Shown here piece after piece: positions 1 through 7,395 of a stretch of 21,347 nt of DNA (positions are counted from its first letter, which is position 1; each line of letters starts with the position of its first letter). The position numbers were made by a program, and so were the translations under genes. The DNA is from Coriobacteriia bacterium (lineage in GTDB: Bacteria > Actinomycetota > Coriobacteriia > Anaerosomatales > PALSA-660). The stretch spans positions 1 through 21,347 of the forward strand of contig JAUSAU010000056.1 in NCBI GenBank assembly GCA_030652345.1, read 5' to 3'. The notes beneath the pieces were generated by a model, which made no database searches, was not told the origin of the DNA, and saw nothing but the letters and a program-made list of their open reading frames with translations.

Positions 1-1394
1 TCGTGGGTGATCAGGAGCAGCGTGCCGGGCCAGGAGTCCAGAAGGCTCTCCACGACCGCGAGCATGTCGATGTCAAGGTCGTTGTCCGGCTCATCGAGGA
101 TCAGCACGTTCGGCTTGTCCAGCAGGATGAGCATCAGCTGGAGGCGCCGCTTCTGTCCGCCGGAGAGATCGGCCACCACCGCGGAGAGCTGGACCGCCTC
201 GAACCCGAGCCGCTCCAGCAGTTGTGCCGGTGTCAGTTCCTTGCCATCGAACTCGTAGCGCGTCTTGTAGCGCGCCAGCACCTCGCGGACGCGGCAACTC
301 CCCAACTCCGCAAGCTCGTCGAGGTGCTGCGACAGGACGGCGAACTTGACGGTCGTGCCGATCTTCACGGTGCCCGATGTCGGCGCGAGCGCACCCTGGA
401 TCAGATTCAGCAGCGTGGTCTTGCCCGAACCGTTCTCGCCCAGGATGCCGAACCGGTCTCCCGGCCCGATCTGCCACGTGACATCGTCGATGACGATCGC
501 TGCGCCGTAGCGCGCGGTGACGTCGGTCAGGTCGACGACTTGCTTGCCGAGGCGGGAGATGGCCGTCCGCTTCAGCTCGAGTGAGTCGCGCACGGGCGGC
601 TCATCGGCGATGAGGGCGCGAGCCGCCTCGACGTGGAACTTCGGCTTCGTCGTCCGGGCACGGGCGCCACGCGACAGCCACGCGAGTTCCTTGCGCATGA
701 GATTCCGGCGCTTCTGCTCCGCCGTGCTCGCGGCCTCCGCGCGCTCGACGCGCTGGAGCACGTAGGCCGAGTAGCCGCCGGCGAACTGCTCGACCTGCCT
801 GTCATGGACGTCCCACATGCCGATGCAGACCTCATCGAGGAACCAGCGGTCGTGCGTGACGACGAGCAGCGCCCCCGACTTCTTCGGCCAGCGGGTCTTG
901 AGGTGATCGGCCAGCCACGCGATGGCGTGGACGTCGAGGTGGTTCGTCGGCTCGTCGAGCATGAGGACATCACAGTCCCCGATGAGTACGCGGGCGAGGT
1001 CGACACGACGCCGCTGTCCGCCCGAGAGCGAGCCGATCAGGCCGTCCCACGGAATATCCGCGATCAGGCCGCGGATGACGTTGCGGATCCGCGCATCGGA
1101 TGCCCAGGTGTGCTCGGGAGCGTCCCCGACGACCGCATGGGCCACCGTGGCCTCCCGGTCGAGCGAGTCGGTCTGCGACAGCGAACGGATGGTCGTTCCG
1201 CCCCGACGCATGACGCGCCCGTCGTCAGGCGTCACCGAGCCCGCCAGGAGCGCCAGGAGCGTCGACTTGCCGTCGCCGTTGCCACCGACGATGCCGATCC
1301 GGTCGCCCTCGTCGATCCCGAGTGTGACCGAATCGAAGACCTTCTTCGTCGGGTACTCCAGATGGAGACTCTCACATCCAAGCAGATAGGCCAC
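1..1394 (-). CDS. ABC-F family ATPase (Uup/EttA-like), 3' end beyond the window
   Basis: Soluble ATPase with two nucleotide-binding domains and no membrane segments. Members of this family act on the ribosome or its assembly rather than in transport. Reading the minus strand, the first domain has Walker A GGNGDGKS, signature LSGGQRRR and Walker B LMLDEPTNHLD. A basic linker follows (RRNLMRKELAWLSRGARART), of the Uup/EttA kind. The second domain has GENGSGKTT, LSGGQKRR and LILDEPDNDLD, and the window ends at the THD switch histidine, so only the C-terminal tail is missing. I chose GTG at 1394 because GAGG lies 8 nt upstream and the protein then begins MAYLLGCESLHLEYPTK, as I recall for relatives. 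An in-frame ATG at 1415 has no ribosome site. The gene diverges from the methyltransferase. Which translation state it acts on cannot be told from sequence. Confidence 0.95.
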   Translation of the reverse strand, partial: MAYLLGCESLHLEYPTKKVFDSVTLGIDEGDRIGIVGGNGDGKSTLLALLAGSVTPDDGRVMRRGGTTIRSLSQTDSLDREATVAHAVVGDAPEHTWASDARIRNVIRGLIADIPWDGLIGSLSGGQRRRVDLARVLIGDCDVLMLDEPTNHLDVHAIAWLADHLKTRWPKKSGALLVVTHDRWFLDEVCIGMWDVHDRQVEQFAGGYSAYVLQRVERAEAASTAEQKRRNLMRKELAWLSRGARARTTKPKFHVEAARALIADEPPVRDSLELKRTAISRLGKQVVDLTDVTARYGAAIVIDDVTWQIGPGDRFGILGENGSGKTTLLNLIQGALAPTSGTVKIGTTVKFAVLSQHLDELAELGSCRVREVLARYKTRYEFDGKELTPAQLLERLGFEAVQLSAVVADLSGGQKRRLQLMLILLDKPNVLILDEPDNDLDIDMLAVVESLLDSWPGTLLLITH

Positions 1395-1489
1395 TCGGCA
1401 GACCTCGATCCTCATGAGTCGGTGCACGACAACGGCGGCGTTCGCGTCGTTGGAGCCTTCAGGATACCTGCCGTGGCGTCCCCGTACGC

Positions 1490-1495
1490 TACTAT
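1490..1495 (+). promoter_or_regulatory. -10-like element before the methyltransferase gene
   Basis: TACTAT sits 38 bp before the GTG start at 1534, in the gap between divergent genes. No convincing -35 hexamer or TG extension is visible at the right distance, so this is a weak promoter call. On the other strand, AGGATA at 1461-1466 reads TATCCT and might serve the ABC-F gene. Confidence 0.25.
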
Positions 1496-1533
1496 CGTGC
1501 CTGTTACAGCCCCGCGCCGAACGGAGTTCCGGA

Positions 1534-2142
1534 GTGCCCAACTCGATGCCCACCCCGAGCGTTCAGGACGAGGAGTACGCACAGCGTCTAGTCCGGCTGC
1601 AGTCGGCGGGATGGAAGCGGATCCTGGACGTCCAGGCACCGTATCGCTGGAACCTGCGTAGGCAGCAGCCCGGCTTCACGCTGGAGATCGGCTGCGGCAT
1701 CGGCCGCAACCTGATACATCTCAGTGGCAACGGTGTCGGCATCGATCTCAACCTCGCGTGCGTGAGAGTCGCTCGTGCGCGCTCGCTCGAGGCGTACACC
1801 CCCGAGGAGTTCTCGGCGTCGACCAGGGCAGTCCAAGGCACGTTCGACTCGATCCTGCTCTCTCACGTCGCCGAGCACATGACCAGTGAGGCGGTCGTCG
1901 AGTTGCTCCGGGAGTACCTTCCGTTCCTGAAGCGCGGCGGATCGGTGATCTTGATAGCGCCGCAGGAGCGCGGGCAAGCGAGCGATCCGACGCACGTCGA
2001 GTTCATGGACGAATCCGCTCTCGACATCGTCGCGGCCGCGCTCGGTCTGTCCAAGACGCGCGCCTACTCGTTCCCGTTCCCGCGCTTCGTCGGCCGCTTC
2101 TTCATCTACAACGAGACTGTCTGGGTCGGGACGGCGCCGTAG
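1534..2142 (+). CDS. Class I SAM-dependent methyltransferase, substrate unknown
   Basis: A 202-residue protein with a Rossmann-type methyltransferase core. Motif I is EIGCGIG at residues 51-57, the acidic ribose-binding residue is D71 in VGIDLN, and motif IV-like FDSILLSHVAEH is at 104-115, followed by a beta strand GGSVILIAPQ. The pattern of a VAEH-type histidine after the strand is common in Methyltransf_11-type enzymes. Nothing identifies the methyl acceptor. The GTG start at 1534 has GGAG 7 nt upstream; ATG at 1546 is an alternative with a longer 11-nt spacing. The gene stands alone between the divergent ABC-F gene and the CDGSH gene 153 bp downstream. Enzyme class is secure; biological role is unknown. 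Confidence 0.85.
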   Translation: MPNSMPTPSVQDEEYAQRLVRLQSAGWKRILDVQAPYRWNLRRQQPGFTLEIGCGIGRNLIHLSGNGVGIDLNLACVRVARARSLEAYTPEEFSASTRAVQGTFDSILLSHVAEHMTSEAVVELLREYLPFLKRGGSVILIAPQERGQASDPTHVEFMDESALDIVAAALGLSKTRAYSFPFPRFVGRFFIYNETVWVGTAP

Positions 2143-2225
2143 CATCGTGTTCGACCCACGGCCCGATGGCGCCGTTCGGCGAGAGCGTGTGGCGCCCGCA
2201 GTTCTACCTGCCGTGTACCGACGGT

Positions 2226-2241
2226 GCGTATCGGGATACGC
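2226..2241. repeat. Perfect 7-bp inverted repeat, possible operator
   Basis: GCGTATC, GG, GATACGC forms a perfect dyad 55-70 bp before the CDGSH gene. The compact symmetry is typical of a dimeric repressor site. It is not a convincing terminator for the upstream methyltransferase because no T-tract follows. No cognate regulator is identified. Confidence 0.45.
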
Positions 2242-2284
2242 TGTAGGCGACGCGCTGCTGCTCAGCGCGCGCAGGAGGCGACCC

Positions 2285-2299
2285 ATGGAGGACGGATGA
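2285..2299 (+). CDS. Possible four-codon leader ORF (MEDG) coupled to the CDGSH gene
   Basis: The strongest ribosome site in this gap, AGGAGG at 2273-2278, is placed 6 nt before ATG at 2285. That start reads ATG GAG GAC GGA TGA, and its stop overlaps the CDGSH start codon as ATGA (2296-2299). This may be a real micro-ORF that feeds ribosomes into the next gene by termination-reinitiation. Alternatively it is accidental and GGAGG at 2287-2291, inside the micro-ORF, serves ATG 2296 with a short 4-nt spacing. Ribosome profiling would decide. Confidence 0.3.
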   Translation: MEDG

Positions 2300-2982
2300 G
2301 CGGCCCGCACGATATGCGCGTGAGGATCTCGCCGGATGGCCCGTACCTTGTCACCGGAGGTCCGCCGCTGGCGAAGTACGACATCGTCACGGACGATGAA
2401 GGAGAGTCCGCCGCGTGGGAGATGGGCGAGGAGCTCCATCGCCACGAGCACTACGCCCTGTGCCGCTGCGGCTCATCGCGCAGCAAGCCCTTCTGCGACG
2501 GTACGCACACGGTGATCGGCTTCGACGGCGCCGAGACCGCCGATCGCGCTCCGTACGCTGAGGCGTCGGAGACCCTTTTCGGGCCCGTCGTCGGCCTTCA
2601 GGATGCGGTCGCGCTCTGTGCCGATACCCGGTTCTGCCACCGCAGGCGGATCTGGGGGCTCGTGGGTCACGCGGAAGCGCCGGATGCCGTGACAGATGTG
2701 CGCCGGGGCGCCGAGTTGTGCCCGTCCGGACGCTACACCGCCGTCGATTCGGAGACGGGCGCGCCCTTCGAGCCCGAGCTTCCCGCATCGATCGCACTCG
2801 TCGAGGATCCTCACGAGAACGTCAGCGGCCCCATCTGGGTACGGGGCGGCATCCCGATCCAGTCCGCCGACGGCACGGAGTACGAGGTGCGCAACCGCGT
2901 CACGCTCTGCCGATGCGGTGGCTCGCGCAACAAGCCGTTCTGCGACGGTTCTCACCTCGAGATCGGCTTCAAAGCCGAGTGA
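2296..2982 (+). CDS. Double CDGSH-type iron-sulfur protein
   Basis: A 228-residue protein with two complete CDGSH signatures, CRCGSSRSKPFCDGTH at residues 56-71 and CRCGGSRNKPFCDGSH at 205-220. Each matches the C-X-C-X2-S-X3-P-X-C-D-G-[ST]-H ligand set that binds a redox-active 2Fe-2S cluster through three Cys and one His. Between them lies a conserved middle region with three more cysteines (C108, C114, C142; LCADTRFC and ELCPSGR), seen in long bacterial CDGSH proteins. No signal peptide or membrane helix is seen, so it is probably cytosolic. Long CDGSH proteins have been linked to redox or iron/ROS sensing, but no reaction can be assigned. Start ATG 2296 overlaps the possible leader ORF; ATG 2314 is an alternative. 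Confidence 0.9.
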   Translation: MSGPHDMRVRISPDGPYLVTGGPPLAKYDIVTDDEGESAAWEMGEELHRHEHYALCRCGSSRSKPFCDGTHTVIGFDGAETADRAPYAEASETLFGPVVGLQDAVALCADTRFCHRRRIWGLVGHAEAPDAVTDVRRGAELCPSGRYTAVDSETGAPFEPELPASIALVEDPHENVSGPIWVRGGIPIQSADGTEYEVRNRVTLCRCGGSRNKPFCDGSHLEIGFKAE

Positions 2983-3012
2983 GCGCGTCGCATCCCGGCG
3001 CACGGATTCGTG

Positions 3013-3018
3013 CATAAT
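3013..3018 (+). promoter_or_regulatory. -10-like element before corA
   Basis: CATAAT matches five of six consensus positions and lies 51 bp before the GTG start at 3070. It is the only AT-rich hexamer in this GC-rich gap. No good -35 is visible. It would drive the corA, phosphatidyltransferase and nucleotidyltransferase run. Confidence 0.35.
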
Positions 3019-3069
3019 CGGTCGTACGCGCGGGGGTGTGCGCGGACGGTCTCGAGCGAGGGAGCGCGA

Positions 3070-4029
3070 GTGCCTGCGACGGTCACGGTCCGATGGGTGG
3101 AAGGCGGGACACTGCATGTCGGCGACGCTGCCGACATCGCGGCGGCCCGCGACGCGAGGCATGCTCTCTGGATCGATGTGCTCGATCCGGACGAGGCGGC
3201 GCTGGCGCCTCTCGGTGCCGCGTTCGGCCTGCATCCGCTCGCGCTTGAGGACTGCCTGCACTTTCCCCAGCGCGTGAAGATCGATCTGTACCCGGAGGCG
3301 GCGTTCCTCGTCTGGATCTTCCCGAGGCACGGAGAGGGCTCGCTCGTCAGCGTGACCGAGCTCGACATCTTCCTCGGCGACGGATTCCTCATCACGTCTC
3401 ACCGGGATCGCATCAAGGTGATCGACGACCTGATCACCGATGCGGCGCGGGCTCTGAGCCGCGGGCCGGACTGGGTGCTGCACTCGCTGCTCGACAGAGG
3501 GGTGGACGAACTGTTCCCGATCGTCGATCACCTCGCGGACCAGCTCGACCAGCTCGAGGACGTACTGCTCGACGACCCGGTCGAGGAGGACCTCCAGCGC
3601 CTCTATGCGCTCAAGCGTGCTCTCATCGCCGTCTACCGCATCGTCGGGGGCGAGCGTGACGTCCTACGCAGCATGGCGCGCCGCCAGGAGTTCGTCTCCC
3701 AGGACGCCTACCTGTACTTCCAGGACGTCGGAGACCACCTTGCCCGTGCGGTCGACGCCATCGACACCTATCGGGATGTCGCCTCCAGTGCCATGGATCT
3801 CTATCTGTCAGCCGTGAACAACCGTCTGAGCGACGTCATGAAGCGCCTGACGATCGTTGCGACGCTCTTCATGCCGCTGACACTGATCTCGGGCATATAC
3901 GGGATGAACGTCACCGCGGGCATGTGGCCTCCGGTCACTGATACGTGGTCGTTCCCGGTCGTCATCGTGACGATGGTCGTCATCGCGACGGGCATGCTCA
4001 TCTACTTCAAGAGGAGGCGCTGGTGGTAG
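3070..4029 (+). CDS. corA: CorA-family divalent cation (Mg2+/Co2+) transporter
   Basis: A 319-residue protein of normal CorA length. It has a large cytoplasmic N-terminal domain (about 1-240), a long helix leading into the pore, then two C-terminal membrane helices (about 261-278 and 294-313). The diagnostic selectivity motif YGMN is present (GMN at 278-280), and the tail is basic (KRRRWW), as expected for a cytoplasmic end. CorA pentamers conduct Mg2+, sometimes Co2+ or Ni2+. The GTG start at 3070 is preceded by AGGGAG with 5 nt spacing; an upstream in-frame ATG at 3010 overlaps the -10 element and lacks a ribosome site. The 3' end overlaps the next gene by 7 nt, implying translational coupling. 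Preferred ion is uncertain. Confidence 0.93.
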   Translation: MPATVTVRWVEGGTLHVGDAADIAAARDARHALWIDVLDPDEAALAPLGAAFGLHPLALEDCLHFPQRVKIDLYPEAAFLVWIFPRHGEGSLVSVTELDIFLGDGFLITSHRDRIKVIDDLITDAARALSRGPDWVLHSLLDRGVDELFPIVDHLADQLDQLEDVLLDDPVEEDLQRLYALKRALIAVYRIVGGERDVLRSMARRQEFVSQDAYLYFQDVGDHLARAVDAIDTYRDVASSAMDLYLSAVNNRLSDVMKRLTIVATLFMPLTLISGIYGMNVTAGMWPPVTDTWSFPVVIVTMVVIATGMLIYFKRRRWW

Positions 4030-4751
4030 CTCGGGACGCGCGTGGCGGTACCACCCCCACACACGGCCTTCCCGTCGACCACAGCCGCGACGTCTTCTCC
4101 ATACCGAACGTCATCACGGTGCTGCGCCTGGCGCTCGTACCGTGCTTCTACTGGTTCCTCGTCTACGACGCTCCCGCGTCCGGACCCAACAATGCGGCGT
4201 TCCTGCTCTTCACCGTCTCGGCGGCCACGGATTGGCTCGACGGCTTCATCGCGCGCCGCACCGGTCACGTCACCGCGGTCGGCAAGATCATCGACCCGCT
4301 CGTCGACCGCCTGCTCATCGCGGGCGCCCTTGTCGGCCTCTACGTCACGAGCCGGGTCAGCCTGTGGCTTGTGGTCCTGCTCATCGGGCGTGACGTGTAC
4401 CTACTGTATGGGGCCTGGGTCCTCGAGCGGCACGGCCGCCGGCTCCCCGTGACGCTGCTGGGTAAGGTCACGACGGCCGTGCTCCTCATCGGCTTCGCGT
4501 CGCTGATCTGGAACTTCCCGTTCGTACCGGTGCCGGTCTTCGCCCGCTATGAGCTGTTCGGGCATACCTACGCCATCGGCGGCGCTCGGCCGCTCGGGGC
4601 GTACATCGTCTACCTCGGCGTGGCGCTCTCGCTCGCAGCCGCCGCGCGCTATACCGTGACCGCACAGGCGGCCTATCGAGAGGCCCTGGGGAACGAACGG
4701 GCCTCGTTGCCGACCGACGGGTCGCCCCTGACACAGGAGGACGTGCGATGA
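4023..4751 (+). CDS. CDP-alcohol phosphatidyltransferase (PgsA-like)
   Basis: Integral membrane enzyme of 242 residues that joins a CDP-activated lipid to an alcohol in phospholipid synthesis. It carries the full signature DG-x2-AR-x8-G-x3-D-x3-D (D73, G74, A77, R78, G87, D91, D95), plus the upstream Asp at 70. Several hydrophobic helices follow. The N-terminal block [15 protein letters not shown] resembles phosphatidylglycerophosphate synthases, but inositol-phosphate or cardiolipin synthase activity cannot be excluded, so no symbol is given. GTG at 4023 lies inside the corA 3' end, with AGGAGG 5 nt upstream. It overlaps the next gene by ATGA. The coupling with a transporter and a sugar-nucleotide enzyme points to envelope biogenesis. 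Confidence 0.88.
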   Translation: MVARDARGGTTPTHGLPVDHSRDVFSIPNVITVLRLALVPCFYWFLVYDAPASGPNNAAFLLFTVSAATDWLDGFIARRTGHVTAVGKIIDPLVDRLLIAGALVGLYVTSRVSLWLVVLLIGRDVYLLYGAWVLERHGRRLPVTLLGKVTTAVLLIGFASLIWNFPFVPVPVFARYELFGHTYAIGGARPLGAYIVYLGVALSLAAAARYTVTAQAAYREALGNERASLPTDGSPLTQEDVR

Positions 4752-7282
4752 AGGCAGTCATCATGGCAGGCGGGGAGGGCACGCGGTTGCGCCCGCTCAC
4801 GAGCCTGCGACCCAAGCCGATGGTGCCGATCGTGAACAGGCCGGTCATGGAGCACATCGTCGGGCTGTGCAAGTGGCACGGCATCGATGAGATCGTCGCG
4901 ACACTCCAGTTCATGCCGAAGGTCATCCAGGACTACTTCGGCGACGGTGAGGAGTGGGGCGTGTCGATCGAGTACGCCGTCGAGGACATCCCCATGGGTA
5001 CGGCGGGATCGGTCAAGAACGCGGAGCCGCTGCTGGGCGACGAGACGTTCGTCGTGATCTCGGGAGATTCGCTCACCGACATCGACCTGACGAAGGTGGT
5101 CGCGTTCCACCGGGAGAAGGGCGCGGCGGTCACGATCGCGCTCAAGCGGGTACCGGATCCGCTCGAGTTCGGGGTCGTCATCACCGCGGAGGACGGCCGC
5201 ATCGAGCGGTTCCTCGAGAAGCCCACCTGGGGTCAGGTCTTCTCGGACACCATCAACACCGGGATCTATGTCATCGACGCCAGCGTGCTCGAGCACGTAC
5301 CGTCCAAGGGCCAGTTCGACTTCTCGGCCGACCTCTTCCCGCTGCTCATGGAGAAGGGTCTGCCGATGTACGGCTACGTCGCCGAGGGCTATTGGACCGA
5401 CATCGGGTCCCTGCAGAGCTACATCCAGGCACACTGGGACATCATGGACGAGAAGGTCGGCCTCTTCGTCCCCGGCGTCAAAGCCGCCAACCAGCTCTGG
5501 ATCGGGGAGGGCGCCCAGATCGACCCGGAGGCGATCATCGGAGACAAGGTCGTCATCGGGGCGAACACGAAGGTGCGTGCGGGTGCTCGCATCGGCGACT
5601 ACGCGATCATCGGCGACTCGTGCCTGCTCGGTTTCGACACACGGATCCAGCACTCGATCGTCTGGTCGGACTCGTTCATCGGCGGGGGAGCCGAGGTGGG
5701 CGGAGCCGTCATCTGCCGCCGCGCGGACGTGCGTGCCCGCGCGCGCATCGAGACGGGGGCGGTCATCGGGGACGAGACGATGGTCGGGCATGGCGCGGTC
5801 GTCGGCGCCGACGTCGCCGTCTACCCATACAAGCGGATCGATCCGGGCGCGGTGCAGACCACGTCGCTGATCTGGGAGAGCAAGGGCTCGCGGACGCTGT
5901 TCGGCTCGGACGGGGTCAGCGGACTCATCGGCGTGGACATCACGCCTGAGTTGGCGCTCCGGCTCTCGCAGGCGTACGCGACGACCCTGCCTGCGGGCGG
6001 GCACGTGGTCGCCTCCCGCGACCAGTCTCGCGGCGCTCGCATGGTCAAGCGCGCGATGGCCGCCGGTCTGAACTCGGCCGGCATCAACGTGCGCGACCTT
6101 CGCGTCGCGTCCTCGGGCGTGAACCGCTTCACCACGCGTGACAGCCGGTGCGTCGGTGGCGTGCACGTCTGCGCGTCATCGACGGATCCGCAGACCACGG
6201 AGATCCACTTCTACGACAAGGCCGGCCTCGATCTCTCGACCGGGGACGAGAAGAAGGTCGAGCGTCTCTACTTCAGGCAGGAGTTCCGTCGCTCGTTCTT
6301 CGACCAGATGGGTGAGATCATCTACCCGCCGCGCGCGCTCGAGTACTACACGGCCGGCATGCTCGACGCTCTCGGGCTCGCTGACTCCCGGGCGCGCGTG
6401 CGCATCCCCGAGCCACGCGAGGCGCGGCTCAAAGTCGTCGCCGAGATGGGGCACGGCGTCGCATCCGTCGTCGCGCCGCAGGTCGCCGCGGGCTGGGGGA
6501 TCGACCTCATCGCGCTGAGCCCGATCCTGGACGCGGAGCGGAGTGCGGCGGCGGCGGACGACCCCGAGCGGGCGCACGCGCAGACGATCGAGGCGGTGGC
6601 GAACTTCCGGGCGGACTTCGGCCTCGTGATCGACGCGGCGGGAGAACGTGTCACGATCGTGGCGCCGGACGGGGCGCTCCTTGAGGGTGACACCGCCCTG
6701 CATGCGATGGTCGACCTCTACTGCCGCTCCTGCGGGTGCGGTTCGATCGCGGTGCCGCTGCATGCGTCGCGCGTGATCGAGCGCATCGCAGCGAACCATG
6801 GCTGCGGTGTCGTGCGCTGCGGCAGCTCGGTGCGGGCGATGTCGCTCGCCGGGCTCACCGACGATATCGGTTTCGTCGGCGATCGGGCCGGCGGCTACAT
6901 GTTCCCGACCTTCCTCGCGGCGTTCGATGCGGTGGCGACGCTCGGCATGATGGCGAAACTGCTCGTCGACACGGGCGTGCCGTTGGACGAGATCGTCCGC
7001 GGGTTGCCCGAGCATCACCTCGTGGAAGCCGTCGTGGCGTGTCGGACCGACCTCAAGGGTTCGGTCATGCGGGCGATGGCCGAGGCGACGGCGGGCATGA
7101 GCGTCGAGATGACCGAAGGTATCCGCGTCGAGCGCGACGGCGGATGGGCGCTCGTACTGCCCGACTCACAGGATCCGGTGGTGACCGTGTACGCAGAGGC
7201 CGCGGACGCCGTCGGCGCGCGCGCTCTCTTGCGACGCTATGTCGAGTTGGTCGAAGAGGTCGCGGGCGAGCGGCGCCACTGA
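4748..7282 (+). CDS. Sugar-1-phosphate nucleotidyltransferase fused to a degenerate phosphomutase-like domain
   Basis: An 844-residue, three-part protein. Residues 1-235 are an NDP-sugar pyrophosphorylase domain with [11 protein letters not shown] (8-18), KPMVPI and the catalytic-metal GD at 106-107. Residues about 245-360 are hexapeptide left-handed beta-helix repeats ([22 protein letters not shown]). Residues 380-844 resemble alpha-D-phosphohexomutases. Relatives are annotated mannose-1-phosphate guanylyltransferase, which would supply GDP-mannose, but the substrate is not proven. The phosphomutase part lacks the active-site serine loop ([11 protein letters not shown] in place of TASHNP), the metal loop (DAAGER at 629-634 in place of DGDADR) and the C-terminal phosphate loop (LPDSQDP), so it is probably non-catalytic. 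ATG 4748 overlaps the preceding stop as ATGA, with AGGAGG upstream. Confidence 0.88.
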   Translation: MKAVIMAGGEGTRLRPLTSLRPKPMVPIVNRPVMEHIVGLCKWHGIDEIVATLQFMPKVIQDYFGDGEEWGVSIEYAVEDIPMGTAGSVKNAEPLLGDETFVVISGDSLTDIDLTKVVAFHREKGAAVTIALKRVPDPLEFGVVITAEDGRIERFLEKPTWGQVFSDTINTGIYVIDASVLEHVPSKGQFDFSADLFPLLMEKGLPMYGYVAEGYWTDIGSLQSYIQAHWDIMDEKVGLFVPGVKAANQLWIGEGAQIDPEAIIGDKVVIGANTKVRAGARIGDYAIIGDSCLLGFDTRIQHSIVWSDSFIGGGAEVGGAVICRRADVRARARIETGAVIGDETMVGHGAVVGADVAVYPYKRIDPGAVQTTSLIWESKGSRTLFGSDGVSGLIGVDITPELALRLSQAYATTLPAGGHVVASRDQSRGARMVKRAMAAGLNSAGINVRDLRVASSGVNRFTTRDSRCVGGVHVCASSTDPQTTEIHFYDKAGLDLSTGDEKKVERLYFRQEFRRSFFDQMGEIIYPPRALEYYTAGMLDALGLADSRARVRIPEPREARLKVVAEMGHGVASVVAPQVAAGWGIDLIALSPILDAERSAAAADDPERAHAQTIEAVANFRADFGLVIDAAGERVTIVAPDGALLEGDTALHAMVDLYCRSCGCGSIAVPLHASRVIERIAANHGCGVVRCGSSVRAMSLAGLTDDIGFVGDRAGGYMFPTFLAAFDAVATLGMMAKLLVDTGVPLDEIVRGLPEHHLVEAVVACRTDLKGSVMRAMAEATAGMSVEMTEGIRVERDGGWALVLPDSQDPVVTVYAEAADAVGARALLRRYVELVEEVAGERRH

Positions 7283-7310
7283 CACCCGAGCGCGGCCGGC
7301 GGTGCGGTAC

Positions 7311-7327
7311 GTTACCTCCGTGTTACC
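7311..7327. promoter_or_regulatory. Tandem GTTACC half-sites with 11-bp period
   Basis: GTTACC at 7311-7316 and again at 7322-7327 are exact direct repeats one helical turn apart. They lie where the -35 region of the VanW promoter would be, about -50 to -34 relative to the predicted start. This geometry is characteristic of OmpR/PhoB-family response regulators, which in actinobacteria include PhoP and MtrA. The regulator is not identified. Confidence 0.45.
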
Positions 7328-7345
7328 CGGATACTGCCCCTGACC

Positions 7346-7354
7346 TGCTATGAT
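7346..7354 (+). promoter_or_regulatory. Extended -10 promoter of the VanW gene
   Basis: TGC followed by TATGAT forms an extended -10 element (TGnTATnAT type) 41 bp before the ATG. There is no recognisable -35 hexamer, which fits both an extended -10 and activator dependence on the direct repeats just upstream. Confidence 0.55.
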
Positions 7355-7395
7355 TCGGCCAGTCGTGCTCTCCGCGACGGCTACGGGAAGGGCGC

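Noticed and set aside
3..584. Plus-strand open frame opposite the ABC-F gene.
   Set aside because: The minus-strand frame has both sets of ABC motifs; the plus frame is an antisense shadow without recognisable domains.
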